Assembly: GCA_036346275.1 (NCBI GenBank) | Contig: CM070730.1 | Coordinates: 46,298,918 to 46,362,917 of the forward strand | Source: Otatea glauca | Taxonomy: Eukaryota > Streptophyta > Magnoliopsida > Poales > Poaceae | Direction of reading: 5' to 3' | Length of the DNA stretch: 64,000 bases | Shown here: positions 43,566 to 54,825 of the stretch, in pieces | Numbering within the stretch: the stretch's first letter is position 1 | How the letters are laid out: the number at the start of each line of letters is the position of its first letter | Position numbers and translations under genes: made by a program | The notes under the pieces: model-generated | Told to the model about the DNA's origin: nothing | Database searches by the model: none | What the model saw: the letters and a program-made list of their open reading frames with translations, nothing else

Positions 43566-44501
43566 GTATTCCGTTGGGTGAAATCCCGATCTTTCGATGA
43601 GAGGGCGTGGGATAACTCGATTGGTAGAGGAGACGACGTTCACGGCCCGACTACAGCCTTCCAAGGACGCTGCGCCTTAGCAACCGATACACCACCTCCT
43701 ATGGCTGCCACGATCTTGTGGAGCGCGACACCCCAGCCACTAGGGCACTCGTCCTGCAAGCAATCGAAGAACTAGCAAAAACAAGTAGAACAAGTACTGA
43801 ATTACTAGATGTAAAAGAAGGTTTCAAACTCAATCTCCAATAAGGTGGGGTTCCAAAGACAAGAAGGCAGGCGGCTAATCCAAAGACGCGCGCTTACAAG
43901 CAAGTAGCGAGCTAAACTTGATCTAAACAAAACCCAAGTGTTCTGGTGGCGGCTAAGGGGTATATAAACGTGGAAGGGTCGACCACAAGGGTGCTGAGGT
44001 CGAGCTCCAACCCTAGGATGCATCCTAATGGACCCAACTTGATACACGCCCATTGGGCCAAAATATGGTGGCGCACACCACGAGCAGAAAAACCTCTCGG
44101 TAGTAATTTGACGATTGCGGCCGCCTCGGAACAGATATGGACATGAGTCGGATCCATATGAAAATAGACTTCATCGAAATCATCGAAGTACTTGAACGCC
44201 CCAATCCGAGTCCATATGCGACCGTGGCGTCCGTCACAAGTTGGTCTTTGTCTTTGCAGTCGAATCCGACTGCGCGAATCCGTTTCCCTTTCGGTCCTCT
44301 CCTTGGTTCCTAAGCAAAACAAGAGTGCAAACGTCTCCACGGTCTAAACATGATGGACATGAACTCAAGAGTGAACTCACCTGATGATTAAGTTGACGAG
44401 CACGAGCACGAGTAATAGGACCGGTAACAAGTGGTACTTGTGTAGGCGTGGATGTATCTTGTGTAGGCATGGATGTATCGTTGGTATTGATGTCCTCATC
44501 A
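43566..44501 (-). repeat. 5' LTR of the CRM element
   Basis: Matches 37443-38377. Its inner end differs: GGGGTATTCCGTTGGG stands where the other copy has TGATGTAAACCCGTTGGG. A TATATAAA-type box lies at 43961-43968. Confidence 0.85.
44234..44470 (-). CDS. CR motif coding segment inside the CRM 5' LTR
   Basis: An open frame of 78 residues within the LTR reads PLVTGPITRARARQLNHQVS and later DVCTLVLLRNQGED. This is the CR motif at the C-terminus of CRM integrases, linked in the literature to targeting of centromeric chromatin. In CRM group A elements pol is known to overlap the 3' LTR, so its last codons are carried in both LTRs. In the 3' LTR here the same frame has TAA at 38269-38271 in place of CAA. 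This 5' copy is out of context for translation but preserves the open sequence. Confidence 0.78.
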   Translation of the reverse strand: MPTQDTSTPTQVPLVTGPITRARARQLNHQVSSLLSSCPSCLDRGDVCTLVLLRNQGEDRKGNGFAQSDSTAKTKTNL

Positions 44502-46186
44502 TCGGAGACCAGTCGTCCGACCCCGAGTGGTCTGGGCTTTGGCTGGTCGGAGACCAGTGATCAGACCTCGAGTGGTCAGGATGGAGACCAGTGGTCAGAC
44601 CACGTGTGGTTGGGGTTTTGCTGGTCAGCGTAGTGTATTTCTTTCTGTTGAGATGGATATGTGTTGTTGGACATTGCTATGTGATGTGGTTTCCTTGTCT
44701 ATGATGGTTGCAGGACTTTGAAGCTAGGTCATGGTGAGGCGAAGGAGATCAGGACTAGGCTGGGAGAGCTGAGGTCCAGATGATCAAGGTGTCGCCAAAG
44801 ATGACTGAGGCCAGGGAGTAGCTGCAAGCCAAGAAGACAAAGGAGTGGATGAGATGCTAACTTGAAGCTGCTCTGATTAAGGAGGACCGTTGGATCGCGG
44901 TCAGGAAGATAGAGTAGCGGGTCAAGTTAGTATGATTTGAAAAGCGTGAAAAACCCGTTGTGTTGTTGGGTTTCGGGTCAGCCCATGCAAAGCTGTGTGA
45001 GTGGGTAAAATCTCAGCCCTTGATGGAGTGCTCTAGGGTTTAGAGGCTCATCCAAGGGTGGTAGGTGGTCCAAGCATGCTATAAATAGACAGGAAGAGGG
45101 GTGTCTCCCTGGGGGTGAAGAGCATGTGAGGAAAGTGTACGTGAGTAGGTGAGAGTGCTCTGGAGGCCTCTGTGCTCCTGAAGCTTTGCCCACTTTGTAG
45201 TGAGGCTTTGTAAACCTACCCTCTGGCAATGAAAGACTGCTTTCCCGTCTTTGAGTTCACTTTCCTCATTTACATTATGCTTTAAACTCATCATTTAATT
45301 TCATGCACTTTACCTTCTGTATGGTTGAATTTTCTTCCTCTCCTTCTAAGTGCTTTTGGATTTTATGCCAAGGATGAAAGATTGCTGGATGAATCTTCTA
45401 TAGATCATATCTCAATCATCTAGGCAATCTACAACCTCTTCTATTCAGTTTTGCAAGAAACCAATTTTTGTGCCTAGTAGAAGAAAGTGCCTTCAGATCG
45501 TGTTTCTATTTGTTTGAAGGGTTGTTTCTTCGTGTACTTACTTGCTATGATTTGTGGAGAGTCATCCAAGGATATTCTGACTATCAACTCCCACCAGCAA
45601 GTTAGGGGTGAGGTCTGTGTTCGTGACTCTGTTTTTTGGTGTTGCATTTGTTAAACTGAAAAGGGACGGAACCTTGGTATCAATTCCTTCGATTGATGAT
45701 TGAAATAGGTTCCTGACATCCTTAGGGAGGTGCACACCAATTTTCACTATTTTTGGATCAGCCGATCAAAAGTTACATCGATTTCTGTTTTTAAGACTGC
45801 TGATTTTACTGTTCACCCGAACACTATTCACCCCGAACACTATTCACCCCGACTACTGTTCATCCGGCCTCTTCAGGTCGGGAGTCTTTATTCATCAGAC
45901 CAGTTCTGGTGCTGGGTCTGTTCATCTCGAACCTTTGTTCATTCGACTAGTCTTGACGACACATTCGCGATGCTTTGCTAATCCGGAACACCGTTCATCC
46001 GACCAGTGCAGTTTTTACTATTCACCCGACCTTAACTAGTCGGTGCCTCTGTTCATGCAATTGCCTGATCGATGGTTCAGTTCTTTCTTTCTGGTCTTTT
46101 GGTGGTTTGAATTCTAGGGGGAAAGTTTATTCGGAAATTTTATTTGGGATCATTCACCCCCCTCTGATCGTCATTTCGATCTTTCA
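44502..46186 (+). repeat. SIRE element 2 5' LTR, right part
   Basis: Resumes at TCGGAGACCAG and ends GATCTTTCA. It contains the TATA box at 45080-45086 and the CGAACAC/ATTCACC repeats near 45810-46060. It is nearly identical to 54245-55944. Confidence 0.9.
45080..45086 (+). promoter_or_regulatory. TATA box of SIRE element 2, 5' LTR
   Basis: TATAAAT in CATGCTATAAATAGAC. Confidence 0.6.
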
Positions 46187-46946
46187 GAGAATGATCATGT
46201 GAGAGAGAGAGCGAACGAGAGAGGTTGAGATAGAGAGACTGATCAACCGAGAGAGATTGATAAAGAGAATGATTGGGCGAGAGAGATTGAGATAGAGAGA
46301 CTGATCAGCCGAGAGAGATCGAGAGATTGAGAGAGAGAATGATTGGGCGAGATAGATTGAGAGAGATAGACTGATTGGGTGAGAGAGAGAGTGAGCAAGA
46401 GAGATTGAGAGAGAGTAGGAGAGATTGAGACAGAGAGCGAACGATTGAGAGAGAGAGAGGGAGCAGCAGTTCCCCGCCGCCCTGTGTCGCCAGCTCCTTC
46501 TTCCACCACCGCCCCCATGCCCTCGCCATCCCGTCGCTCTTGCCTCCCCCACCATGGCGCCTCCTCGCCTCCCCCACAGTGCCCACTTGCCTCCTCCCCC
46601 TGCATCGCCCCTCCTCCACCTCTGCCCTCCACCGTCCCCCTCGGCCTCTTCCACCCGACGCCCCCTCGGTCTCCTGGCGGGCGTGGCACGGGACCCAACC
46701 AAGGCGGAGCACGACCAAAGCGGCATGTCGGGGGAGCCACGGCGAGGCCATGGCGAGGCTGCGGCGCGACGCGACCGCATGAGGGAGATATAATAATAAT
46801 AATTTTAGGATTTCTTCTTCACGGCGACTCTGAAGTACGACCTTCCACTGCTAGATCGAGACACAAGATTTTCTCTTTGGCAAGTCAAGATGCAAACTGT
46901 TCTTGCATAGCTTGATTTGGATGATGCTCTTTTGGGGATTGACAAG
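46187..46946 (+). repeat. Tork leader and gag start, duplicated copy 1
   Basis: 760 bp matching 55945-56670: GAGAA duplication, GA-rich repeats, a CT/GC-rich leader, then CTGAAGTACGACC gag start to GGGATTGACAAG. It differs by an indel in the GA repeats (about 46310-46330), some indels near 46600 and several point changes. At 46946 it joins SIRE gag (AAAATGAGC) through a shared AGA. It carries the same TAG (46908-46910) as copy 2. Confidence 0.85.
46381..46457. repeat. Inverted repeat arm, partner 37039-37129
   Basis: GA-rich arm whose complement matches the CT-rich arm left of the SIRE insertion. Confidence 0.65.
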
Positions 46947-48540
46947 AAAATGAGCTTGCTCTTCTTGCTCGCAAATTTTCATATGCATACAAGAGAGTGA
47001 GAGAGAGGAAGAGAGGTGGGATGATCACCTGTTTCGAGTGTGGTGGCCCCAACCACATTCGAGCAAACTGTCCCAAGCTGGAGAAGGGCAAAAACGAACA
47101 AGGCAGTTCGAGCAAGAATGACTACATCGACAAGAACCGCAACAAGAAGCCTCCAGTTCGCGAGCCGGCGCGTGAGAAGAAGTACCGCAACTTCTCCAAG
47201 AACAAGAAGCTCTTCCACCGCGTCCTCACCGCGCTTGACGACATCAATCTCTCCGACACGGAGACATGGAGCGGCGAGGCGAGGATGATCCGCAAGAGAA
47301 GAAGGGCGGCGATGACTTCTCGGCATGTGCTTCATGGCCGCGCCAAGCGGCATCGGCTACTCCGAGCTCTCAATGACTCGGACGAGGTACCCTCCTATGA
47401 CCAGCTCAATGAAGCTTTCTACAAATTAGAAAAATTTCATGCTAGAGCTAGAGCTAGGTGTACGGAGCTTGAGAATGAAGTAGGTACCTTGACTCGGGAG
47501 TTAGCTTCACTTAGATTTTCTCCTCGAGTCACCGATGGTGTACTTTGTGTGATGCTTTGCTTGTGGAGTTAGAGAACCTAAGGACTATGCATGATAGTGT
47601 GTCGTCTGCACTAGATAGTCTTAGGTTGAAGAATGCTAGCAATGAATCTGTTGATACTCATTCTGTAGATGCTAGTTTTCTTCATGCTCACTCTACTCCT
47701 TCTTGTGCTAATTGCCCTAAATTGCTTGCCGAAATTGATGCCATGAGCGAACACCTTAGAAAGCTTTCTGCTAGAAATAATGAACTTGAATTGCATGCTT
47801 CTAAGGACCCAGTCAACTCATGTGAGGGCTGTAGGCAACTAAAACTTGACAATGATGCTTTGAATGTCAAGTGTGATCAACTTGCTAAGGACTTACTAGA
47901 TAATTCAAAAATTGGTTGCCTGCTGTGTGTTGGGGTTAAGGATGATGTGGATCAAATCCATGTCGAGCTTAGGAAGAACTTAAAAGACCAAACCCTTAGG
48001 ATTAGAGATGCTCCTTGCGTTTCTTGTGAGGCCCTCAAGATTGAGGCAGCTGTGCTAAGGGAACAAAAAGCACGTGCTGAGATATCTTCTCTTTCTGGTT
48101 CTTCTTCTTCCTCTCCTTTGCCCTGTTCTTCTTGTGCCTCTTTCTTTCGAGATTGCCAGTATCTTATGAGCACTCTCGAGAAGTTTGTTGGAGGCAAGAA
48201 GAAGCTCAATCTTATTCTAGACCAATCCAAGATTAGTAGATTCAATCAAGGTATAAGATTTAATCCCTTGGAGCACGCTCGGGCGCATCCTCCCACCATT
48301 GTGCGCGGCTCCAAGAGTGGTGAGATTGTGGTAGCTCCCAGAGTGAGCACGACCGTGTTTAGGTCTGCTGGGGTTGTCCATAGGACTTCGACCGAAGGGT
48401 GCTACTCTGCTGCTTCATCTCTAGCAAGCAAGAAGTACACATGCACCTTCCGTAAGAAGGATGGTCACCTAGTAGATTTACGCTCAGCGCCAAGATCACT
48501 CGGCGTGGCGTGTTGTTGCTCTTAGGGTATTGTGGTCATC
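46947..48540 (+). pseudogene. SIRE element 2 gag (N-terminus missing)
   Basis: The first SIRE codons are ENELALLARKFSYAYKRV. The first zinc knuckle CFECGGPNHIRANCP is intact (about 47032-47078). A Lys/Asn-rich part follows, then a coiled-coil spacer (47380-48060, VGTLTRELASLRFS), a Ser/Cys stretch (SSSSSPLPCSSCASFF) and the second knuckle region, where YTCTFRKKDGHLVDLR has lost two of its Cys. About 240 N-terminal gag residues present in element 1 are absent. One frame change lies near 47550. Confidence 0.83.
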
Positions 48541-49625
48541 CCGGACTTTGAGTGCTTCTAAGGTACACACCGCTTCTAGACAAAGTTAGAGAGTCGCTTT
48601 GTTTTGGGCGGCCAGGACTCGGTTTTCATGCTAGTTCCTTGAGTTTTAGTCTGGAGCTGTTCGTAGTCGATCTTTCCGCCATCCTTTTGATATTCCTCGT
48701 TTTCCCATCGAGGTAGATATCACGCGCGTGGTGTTTTCGGTAGGAGATTTAGGAAGCCTCACTTGGGTAGTTCGGCTTTTGCACCACGGCGTGCCAACCC
48801 GATTCCACTTCTAGATCATCTACTAGAGTTGCTACTGATCTTGTTAGGGATAAACGTCAGAGAGACACTCGAGTCCAGTCTTCTTACGTGGATGGTACTG
48901 AGGCGTCGTGTGATTCAGTATTGGGTTCCCAAGTCTTCACTCTATCCCAGTACTGAGTCATCTTTCTCTCTTGTGTCTTGATCAGGTTCGTCGGATGGGG
49001 AAGGGAGATGTTTGGATTGTCGACTCCGGTTGTTCTCGTCATCTGACCGGAGATTCTCGATGGTTCTCTTCCCTAGTTCGAGCCCCCGGTGATGAGTTGA
49101 TCACTTTCGGGGATGCTTCTTCAGGTAAAGTCATTGCTAAAGGTATCATTTGCATTAATGACAATTTCGTTCTTAAAGATGTTGCCTTAGTAAGTAAGCT
49201 GCAATACAATCTGCTCTCTGTTTCTCAGCTTATCGATGACTCTTTCGAGATAAGCTTCAAGAGTAATGCGTGTAGAATCCTTGATTCATCAGGAGGGTTA
49301 GTTTGCGGGATTTCTAGATTTGGGAGAGTCTTTTGTGCTGATTTTTCTGCTTCTTCTGGAGATTCTCTTCGATGTTTGATTGCTTCTGAGTCCCGTGATC
49401 TCTCCTTCTGGCATAGGAGACTTGGTCACATTGGTTTTGATCATTTGACCCGAGTTAGCAGCCACGATCTCATTCGAGGTTTGCCCAAACTCAAGATGGT
49501 CAAAGACTTAGTTTGCTCTCCTTGCCGATATGGCAAGATGGTTACTGCTTCTCATCCTCCAGTCACCATAGTGATGGTGATGCACCGGGACAGCTTTTAC
49601 ATATGGACTTTGTTGGTCGGCTAGA
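48541..49625 (+). pseudogene. SIRE element 2 protease and GAG-pre-integrase domain
   Basis: The frame 48971-49624 shows the protease active site VWIVDSGCSRHLTGDSRWF intact, then KDVALVSKLQYNLLSVSQL. The integrase finger follows: FWHRRLGHIGFDHL for the His pair and LVCSPCRYGKM for the Cys pair. The upstream part (48541-48970) is shifted linker. The end of the frame lacks the usual LHMDFVGP-type block because of a shift near 49560. Confidence 0.84.
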
Positions 49626-50660
49626 GTGCGATCGGCGGGAGGGAAGTGGTATGTTCTTGTCATCGTTGATGATTTTCTAGATTCTCTTGGGTACTCTTCA
49701 TGGCCTCGAAGGATGAGACTTTTCTCACTTGGGGTTTGGTCGATGGGTTGTCTATTGAGCTCCCAAGTGCATTACGAGCTATCTGTGATGATAATGGTAC
49801 TGAGTTCAAGAATTCCTACTTTGAGAGTTTTGTGTGGAGTGCGGTTTAGAGCATCAGTTCTCTTCTCCCTCGCCCCTCGTGAGAATGGCGTTGTGGAAAG
49901 GAAGAACAGGACCTTGATTGAGATGGCTAGGACGATGCTAGATGAGTACAGTACTTCTAGGAAGTTTTGGGCTGAGGCTATAGCTACTGCTTGCCATGTT
50001 TCTAATCGCGTGTTTTTGAGAGCACATTTGCATCGCACTTCTTATGAGTTGAGGTATGGGCGAAAGCCCAGTGTGTCCCATTTTCGCGTTTTCGGTTGCA
50101 AGTGTTTTATCTTGAAGTCTGGTAACCTAGATAAGTTTGAGTCTCGCTCGTTTGATGGTATCTTTCTAGGTTACTCGTCTTCTTCTCGTAGCTATAAGTG
50201 CAGGTGTTGATGCGCATAGGATCATAGAGACACGTGATGTGACCTTTGATGAGGCTAGCCAGAGCTAGACACGATGTTTGAGCTCTTCTTATCCCTCGAG
50301 ACCATATTTGAAGAAGATAAGGATGATGGAGATGATGGTATTCCACGGATCAGTCCCTCTACACCGAGGTGCCTCCTGTTTCCATTCCGCACCTCGGGGA
50401 GACCGGCCCTTGCCTTCCGAGCTCTCCTTGGTGAGTGGCTCTGTTCCTACCTCTTACATTCAAGAGGTAGAGGCCATACGCTTACGGTCCTCCCGTCATA
50501 TTCGAGGCGTCATCCTCCGATCGGATGATTGGCGATTTGTTCGAGGGTGTCACACGCTCAAGAGCGGGTCATCCTCCTTCTCGTCTTCACTCGCCTTCGT
50601 TGCCTCCTTTGAGCGAAGGATGTTTCTCATGCATTATCCGATGAGTCGTGGATTAATGCT
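49626..50660 (+). pseudogene. SIRE element 2 integrase core and linker
   Basis: WYVLVIVDDF gives the first Asp. The second (DDNGTEFKNS near 49780) is in another frame. The Glu lies in ENGVVERKNRTLIEMARTML, followed by FWAEAIATACHVSNR and FLGYSSSSRSYK (up to 50190). Then comes the acidic linker (EEDKDDGDD, about 50300-50330). Several single-base shifts separate the blocks. Confidence 0.8.
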
Positions 50661-51640
50661 ATGCATGAGGAACTTGAGAACTTTGAGAGGAACAAGGTAT
50701 GGCAGTTTGTCAAGCCCCCATCTGGTCATAATGTCATTGGGACCAAGTGGGTGTTCAAAAACAAGCAGAGTGAGGATGGAGTTGTAGTTAGAAACAAGGC
50801 TAGACTAGTTGCTCAGGGCTTTTCTCAGGTTGAGGGTCTTGACTTTGAGGAGACCTTTGCCCCTGTAGCTAGGCTAGAGGCTATCCGAATCTTGCTTGCA
50901 TTTTCTGCATCCAAAGGCTTCAAGCTTTATCAAATGGATGTCAAGAGTGCATTCCTCAATGGCTATAGTGAGGAAGAGGTTTATGTCAAGCAACCTCGAG
51001 TTCGAGAACCCCAAGTTTCGAGTCATGTATACAAGCTTTCCAAAGCTCTGTATGGACTCAAGCAGCCCCGAGCATGGTATCGAGGCTCAAGTCTTATCTT
51101 CTCACCATGACTTTAAAATGGGCATAGTAGACAAAACTCTGTTCATCAGACACCATGAGTCTCATTTTCTTCTTGTCGATTTATGTGGGCGATATCATTT
51201 TGGTGGCTCGTCTCATTCTCTTGTCTCTCAGTTTTCTGATGTGATGAGTACAGAGTTTGAGATGAGTACGATGGGCGAGTTGAGCTACTTTCTTGGCTTC
51301 CAAATCAAGCAGATTCGGGAGGGTACTTTCTTGCATCAAGGCAAGTATACCTGTGACCTCCTGAGGCGTTTCGATATGTCTGATGGGAAGCCAGTGATGA
51401 CTCCTATGGCCACCACTGCTGTCCTCGAGCCCGATGAGGACGGTGAGCCTGCTGATCAAAAGGAGTTTCGTAGAATGATCGGCTCCCTCTTGTACCTCAC
51501 TGCTTCGAGGCCGGACATACATTTCGCTGTGTGTCTGTGCGCTCGATTTCAAGCTTCTCCTTGCGCCTCTCACCGCCAGGCGGTCAAGCGCATCTTCAGG
51601 TACCTTCGTGCTACCACTGATTATGGTATTTGGTACTCTT
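50661..51640 (+). pseudogene. SIRE element 2 reverse transcriptase
   Basis: The frame 50661-51110 shows NKARLVAQGFSQVEGLDFEE, QMDVKSAFLNG and KALYGLKQPRAWY. After a shift, the catalytic block at 51179-51199 reads IYVGDIILV: GGC at 51188-51190 replaces the first Asp of YVDD. FEMSTMGELSYFLGFQIKQI and the thumb region follow in the frame 50896-51828. Confidence 0.87.
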
Positions 51641-52137
51641 ATTCTTCTTGTCTATCTCTTAGAACCTTTTCCGATGCCGACTTTGCTGGATGTAGGATAG
51701 ATAGGAAGAGCACTTCTGGCACTTGCCAATTCATTGGCACTTCTCTTGTTTCTTGGTCATCTAGGAAGCGATCGGAGTTGCCTGATCCACCGCGAGGCCG
51801 AGTATGTTGCATGACCGATTCTTTGTAGCAGTGCTCTGGATGAGATCGACCTTGCGGAACTATGGGTTAGAGATAGAGAGTGTGCTACTTTTCTGTGAAA
51901 ACACTTCAGCTATTTGCATTGCTAAAAACCCAGTGCAACATTCCCGGACCAAGCACATTGATATTAGATATCACTTCCTTAGAGACCATGTGGAGAAGGG
52001 AGATATCGCGCTTCAGTTTGTAGAGAGTGACCTCTAGTTAGCCGATATCTTCACCAAGCCTTTTGATAGCTCTAGGTTTGTTGCCTTGAGGAGTGAGCTT
52101 GGAGTTGTGAGCCCATACGGCTTATCTTGAGTGGGAG
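51641..52137 (+). pseudogene. SIRE element 2 RNase H
   Basis: SDADFAGCRIDRKSTSGTCQ (about 51668-51728) and, in another frame, ICIAKNPVQHSRTKHIDIRY (51918-51975). It ends with SELGVVSPYGLS near 52130. The usual STAEAEY block (near 51780) is shifted. TAG at 52035-52037 interrupts DL-LADIFTKP, where the family has Gln. Confidence 0.82.
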
Positions 52138-53947
52138 CTGGTTTGTATATTATGTACTATATATTTTCTTCCAGCATTTCCTTTCTTCTTTTGGGTGACT
52201 TTGGGCTTGTTTTCTTGAGTTGAGTTCACTCACTTAGACTTCTGGCATGCCTTGCATGGTCCTCTTATCTTGTGCTTTAGGTTGCTATCATGCGTGATTA
52301 GCTGTTCTCTCCTCTCTAGGTTGAGTTCCCTCACAGTCTTATAAGTCTAGCAGGTTTTGGGGCCTCCTGGGTAGACAGGGTCTGGGTGCACTCCTTAGTT
52401 GGGATCTAGAGTCAGCTTCCCTATGTCAGTCTCTGGTGAAGATAAGAGCGAGTCTGAGCCGTAGTAAGTCTCTTCTATCTTATCTATACTCAATAGCCAT
52501 CTAGTTTTGAAGTTTTCTCTACTTCCTCTCTTCATTCTGTATTTCTGGTTTCGACTGAGTTCATTTGGGTCTTTCTTGAACTTAATTCTGCTAATAACTC
52601 AACTTGAACTAAATTTGTGCTTAAATTGACTCATATGATGAGGGGGAGTTTTGGAATCTGTTCATGCATTGCATATAGACTGCATTTCCTGTTTAATGAG
52701 CTTTGTCTATTATGCAATTGATTTCTTCTTCACGCAATACACCATGCTACATCATATGGAGGAAATAACTAGCTTAGATATGTTCAAGTTCAGTTAACTT
52801 GCTAATCTTAAAAATGAAATAAGCTGTAAATGAAAAACTTGATGAAACATGTTGCTTTTACTTGCTAGGTTTCTTCTATAGAGGTTTGTGCCATAATTTG
52901 AGAAATTTTGGAGTTCTCTAGAGCCCCTATAGCAACTTGGGTGAAACTAGTTTGTTTCATACTTGAGTCCTTCATTTGCTCATGAATCATTATGCTAAAA
53001 ATGAAAATTAAGCAAAATTGACTCTTCTTGACTCCACACCTTGCATTTCTAAGACAACTTCCCATTGCACTTGGGATGAACTTGGAGTGCATCGTGTATG
53101 ACCTAGACCATCCTCTTAAGAGTTTATCTTGAGATGGTCGCATATGGCTTGAGTCAATTGCTTGTCAAAAGAAAATGCAAAAAAAAAACATAAGTGGGTA
53201 AAGAATGCAAATAATGTCAAACATTTGCACCCCGCTATGTCTTGTAAGATGATAAAGCACAATTTGCATTAAGTGATAAATGAGCCCGAAGGACCTTGTA
53301 TACACTTCCAGATTCCTCAAAGTGTTGAGTATGTTGAACTCTAGGTTTTCCTTTTGATCCTTAGAGTGGCTATTCTTCTAGCCTTGAAACTTTTGCTAAG
53401 TTTTGCACTTGTTCAAATATTGCTAAAATAAAATCTTGTAAACAAAGCTTGTGAGCAAAATGAATTTGTTCTTGGAAACATCCTAGTTCAGTCATTTTCT
53501 AAATTGACTAGCTTGGTGTCATATCTTGTCATTGCGATCAATTGGATAATCTTCAAAGCTCCCTTAGGTTGCATTTCATGCATACATAAAAAGAGGGAGA
53601 AAATTCCATTTTGATGCCTATATTGCCAAAAGGGAGAGAAAATGTAGAAAAGGCATCATTAAAAAAAAGAAGATAAAAATGTGAAAGCTTTTTGGTTCTT
53701 ATGATCTTTGTAAATCTTTGCTATTTTTTATGGATCATAATCACATTTGGCACTTATGATTGGTTTTTAGAGCTTTTGTGGAAAACTTGCTCTTTTCATG
53801 GTCTTGCTCTAAATTCTTTCTGCCAACTTGGTCATGATTTTATATCTTTCTCTCTGGACCAAGTTTGGCTTTGCAATCAAATTGCTTTCTTCTTCTCTCA
53901 TTCAAACTCAAATTTATGCCTTTTTGTGTGGTTTGTCAATATACTCA
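52138..53947 (+). other. Long 3' untranslated region of SIRE element 2
   Basis: 1.8 kb matching the opposite-strand region 10887-12770 of element 1. No long frame or envelope-like feature. Confidence 0.65.
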
Positions 53948-53960
53948 TCAAGGGGGAGAT
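53948..53960 (+). other. Polypurine tract of SIRE element 2
   Basis: TCAAGGGGGAGAT directly before the 3' LTR, identical to element 1. Confidence 0.85.
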
Positions 53961-54079
53961 TGAAAGACCATGTGGAGGTCGATCCATTTTTGTGATGAGT
54001 ATTTGACTTTATTTGAGCAAGGTGTGCTCAAGTTTGAGTTTGATTTGGATTGATTTTCAAGCTAGAGCAATTTGAGTGG

Positions 54080-54345
54080 CTGATCGGAGACCAGTCTTCC
54101 GACCCCGAGTGGTCGGGGCTTTGGCTGGTCGGAGACCAGTCGTCCGACCCCGAGTGGTCAGGTCTTTGGTTGATCGGAGACCAGTCGTCCGACTCCGAGT
54201 GGTTGAGTCGGAGACCAGTCGTCCGACTCCGAGTGGTTGGTCGGAGACCAGTCGTCCGACCCCGAGTGGTCTGGGCTTTGGCTGGTCGGAGACCAGTGAT
54301 CAGACCTCGAGTGATCGGGATGGAGACCAGTGGTCAGACCACATG
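54080..54345 (+). repeat. GGTCGGAGACCAGTC tandem array in the SIRE element 2 3' LTR
   Basis: Several units of about 35-64 bp built on GGAGACCAGTCGTCCGACCC and GAGTGGTCGGGGCTTTGGC. Each unit has inverted pieces (GGTCGG and CCGACC). Confidence 0.75.
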
Positions 54346-54818
54346 TGGTCGGGGTTTTGCTGGTCAGCGTAGTGTATTTCTTTCTGTTGAGATGGATATG
54401 TGTTGTTGGACATTGCTATGTGATGTGGTTTCCTTGTCTATGATGGTTGCAGGACTTTGGAGCTAGGTCATGGTGAGGCGAAGGAGATCAGGACTAGGCT
54501 GGGAGAGCTGAGGTCCAGATGATCAAGGTGTCGCCAAAGAAGACTGAGGCCAGGGAGTAGCTGCAAGCCAAGAAGACAAAGGAGTGGATGAGATGCTAAC
54601 TTGAAGCTGCTCTGATCAAGGTGGACCGTTGGATCGCGGTCAGGAAGATAGAGTAGCGGGTCAAGTTAGTATGATTTGAAAAGCGTGAAAAACCCGTTGT
54701 GTTGTTGGGTTTCGGGTCAGCCCATGCATAGCTGTGTGAGTGGGTAAAATCTCAGCCCTTAATGAAGTGCTCTATGGTTTAGAGGCTCATCCAAGGGTGG
54801 TAGGTGGTCCAAGCATGC

Positions 54819-54825
54819 TATAAAT
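54819..54825 (+). promoter_or_regulatory. TATA box of SIRE element 2, 3' LTR
   Basis: TATAAAT in the same context as at 45080. Confidence 0.6.

Larger units (their letters stand above)
37443..44501 (-). mobile_element. CRM-type centromeric chromovirus (Ty3/gypsy), decayed
   Basis: The ends are TGATG and CATCA, LTRs are about 935 bp, and the domain order on the minus strand is gag, protease, RT, RNase H, integrase and CR motif, the last coded inside the LTR. The duplication is TCGGA. CRM lineage is inferred from the pol sequence, the LTR termini and the GPITRARA motif. CRM elements favour centromeric chromatin. Confidence 0.85.

Noticed and set aside
37157..46186. SIRE LTR here as an independent solo LTR unrelated to 46947-55944
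   Set aside because: GAGAA occurs on its left and after the 3' LTR at 55945, and the LTRs and flanks match. The simplest reading is one element with a repaired 5' side, though a separate solo LTR after duplication is not excluded.
46445..46915. Pro-rich frames of 100-200 codons in the Tork leader (also 56001-56639)
   Set aside because: Frames overlap on both strands in GA/CT- and GC-rich sequence and have no domain. They differ between the two copies by shifts.
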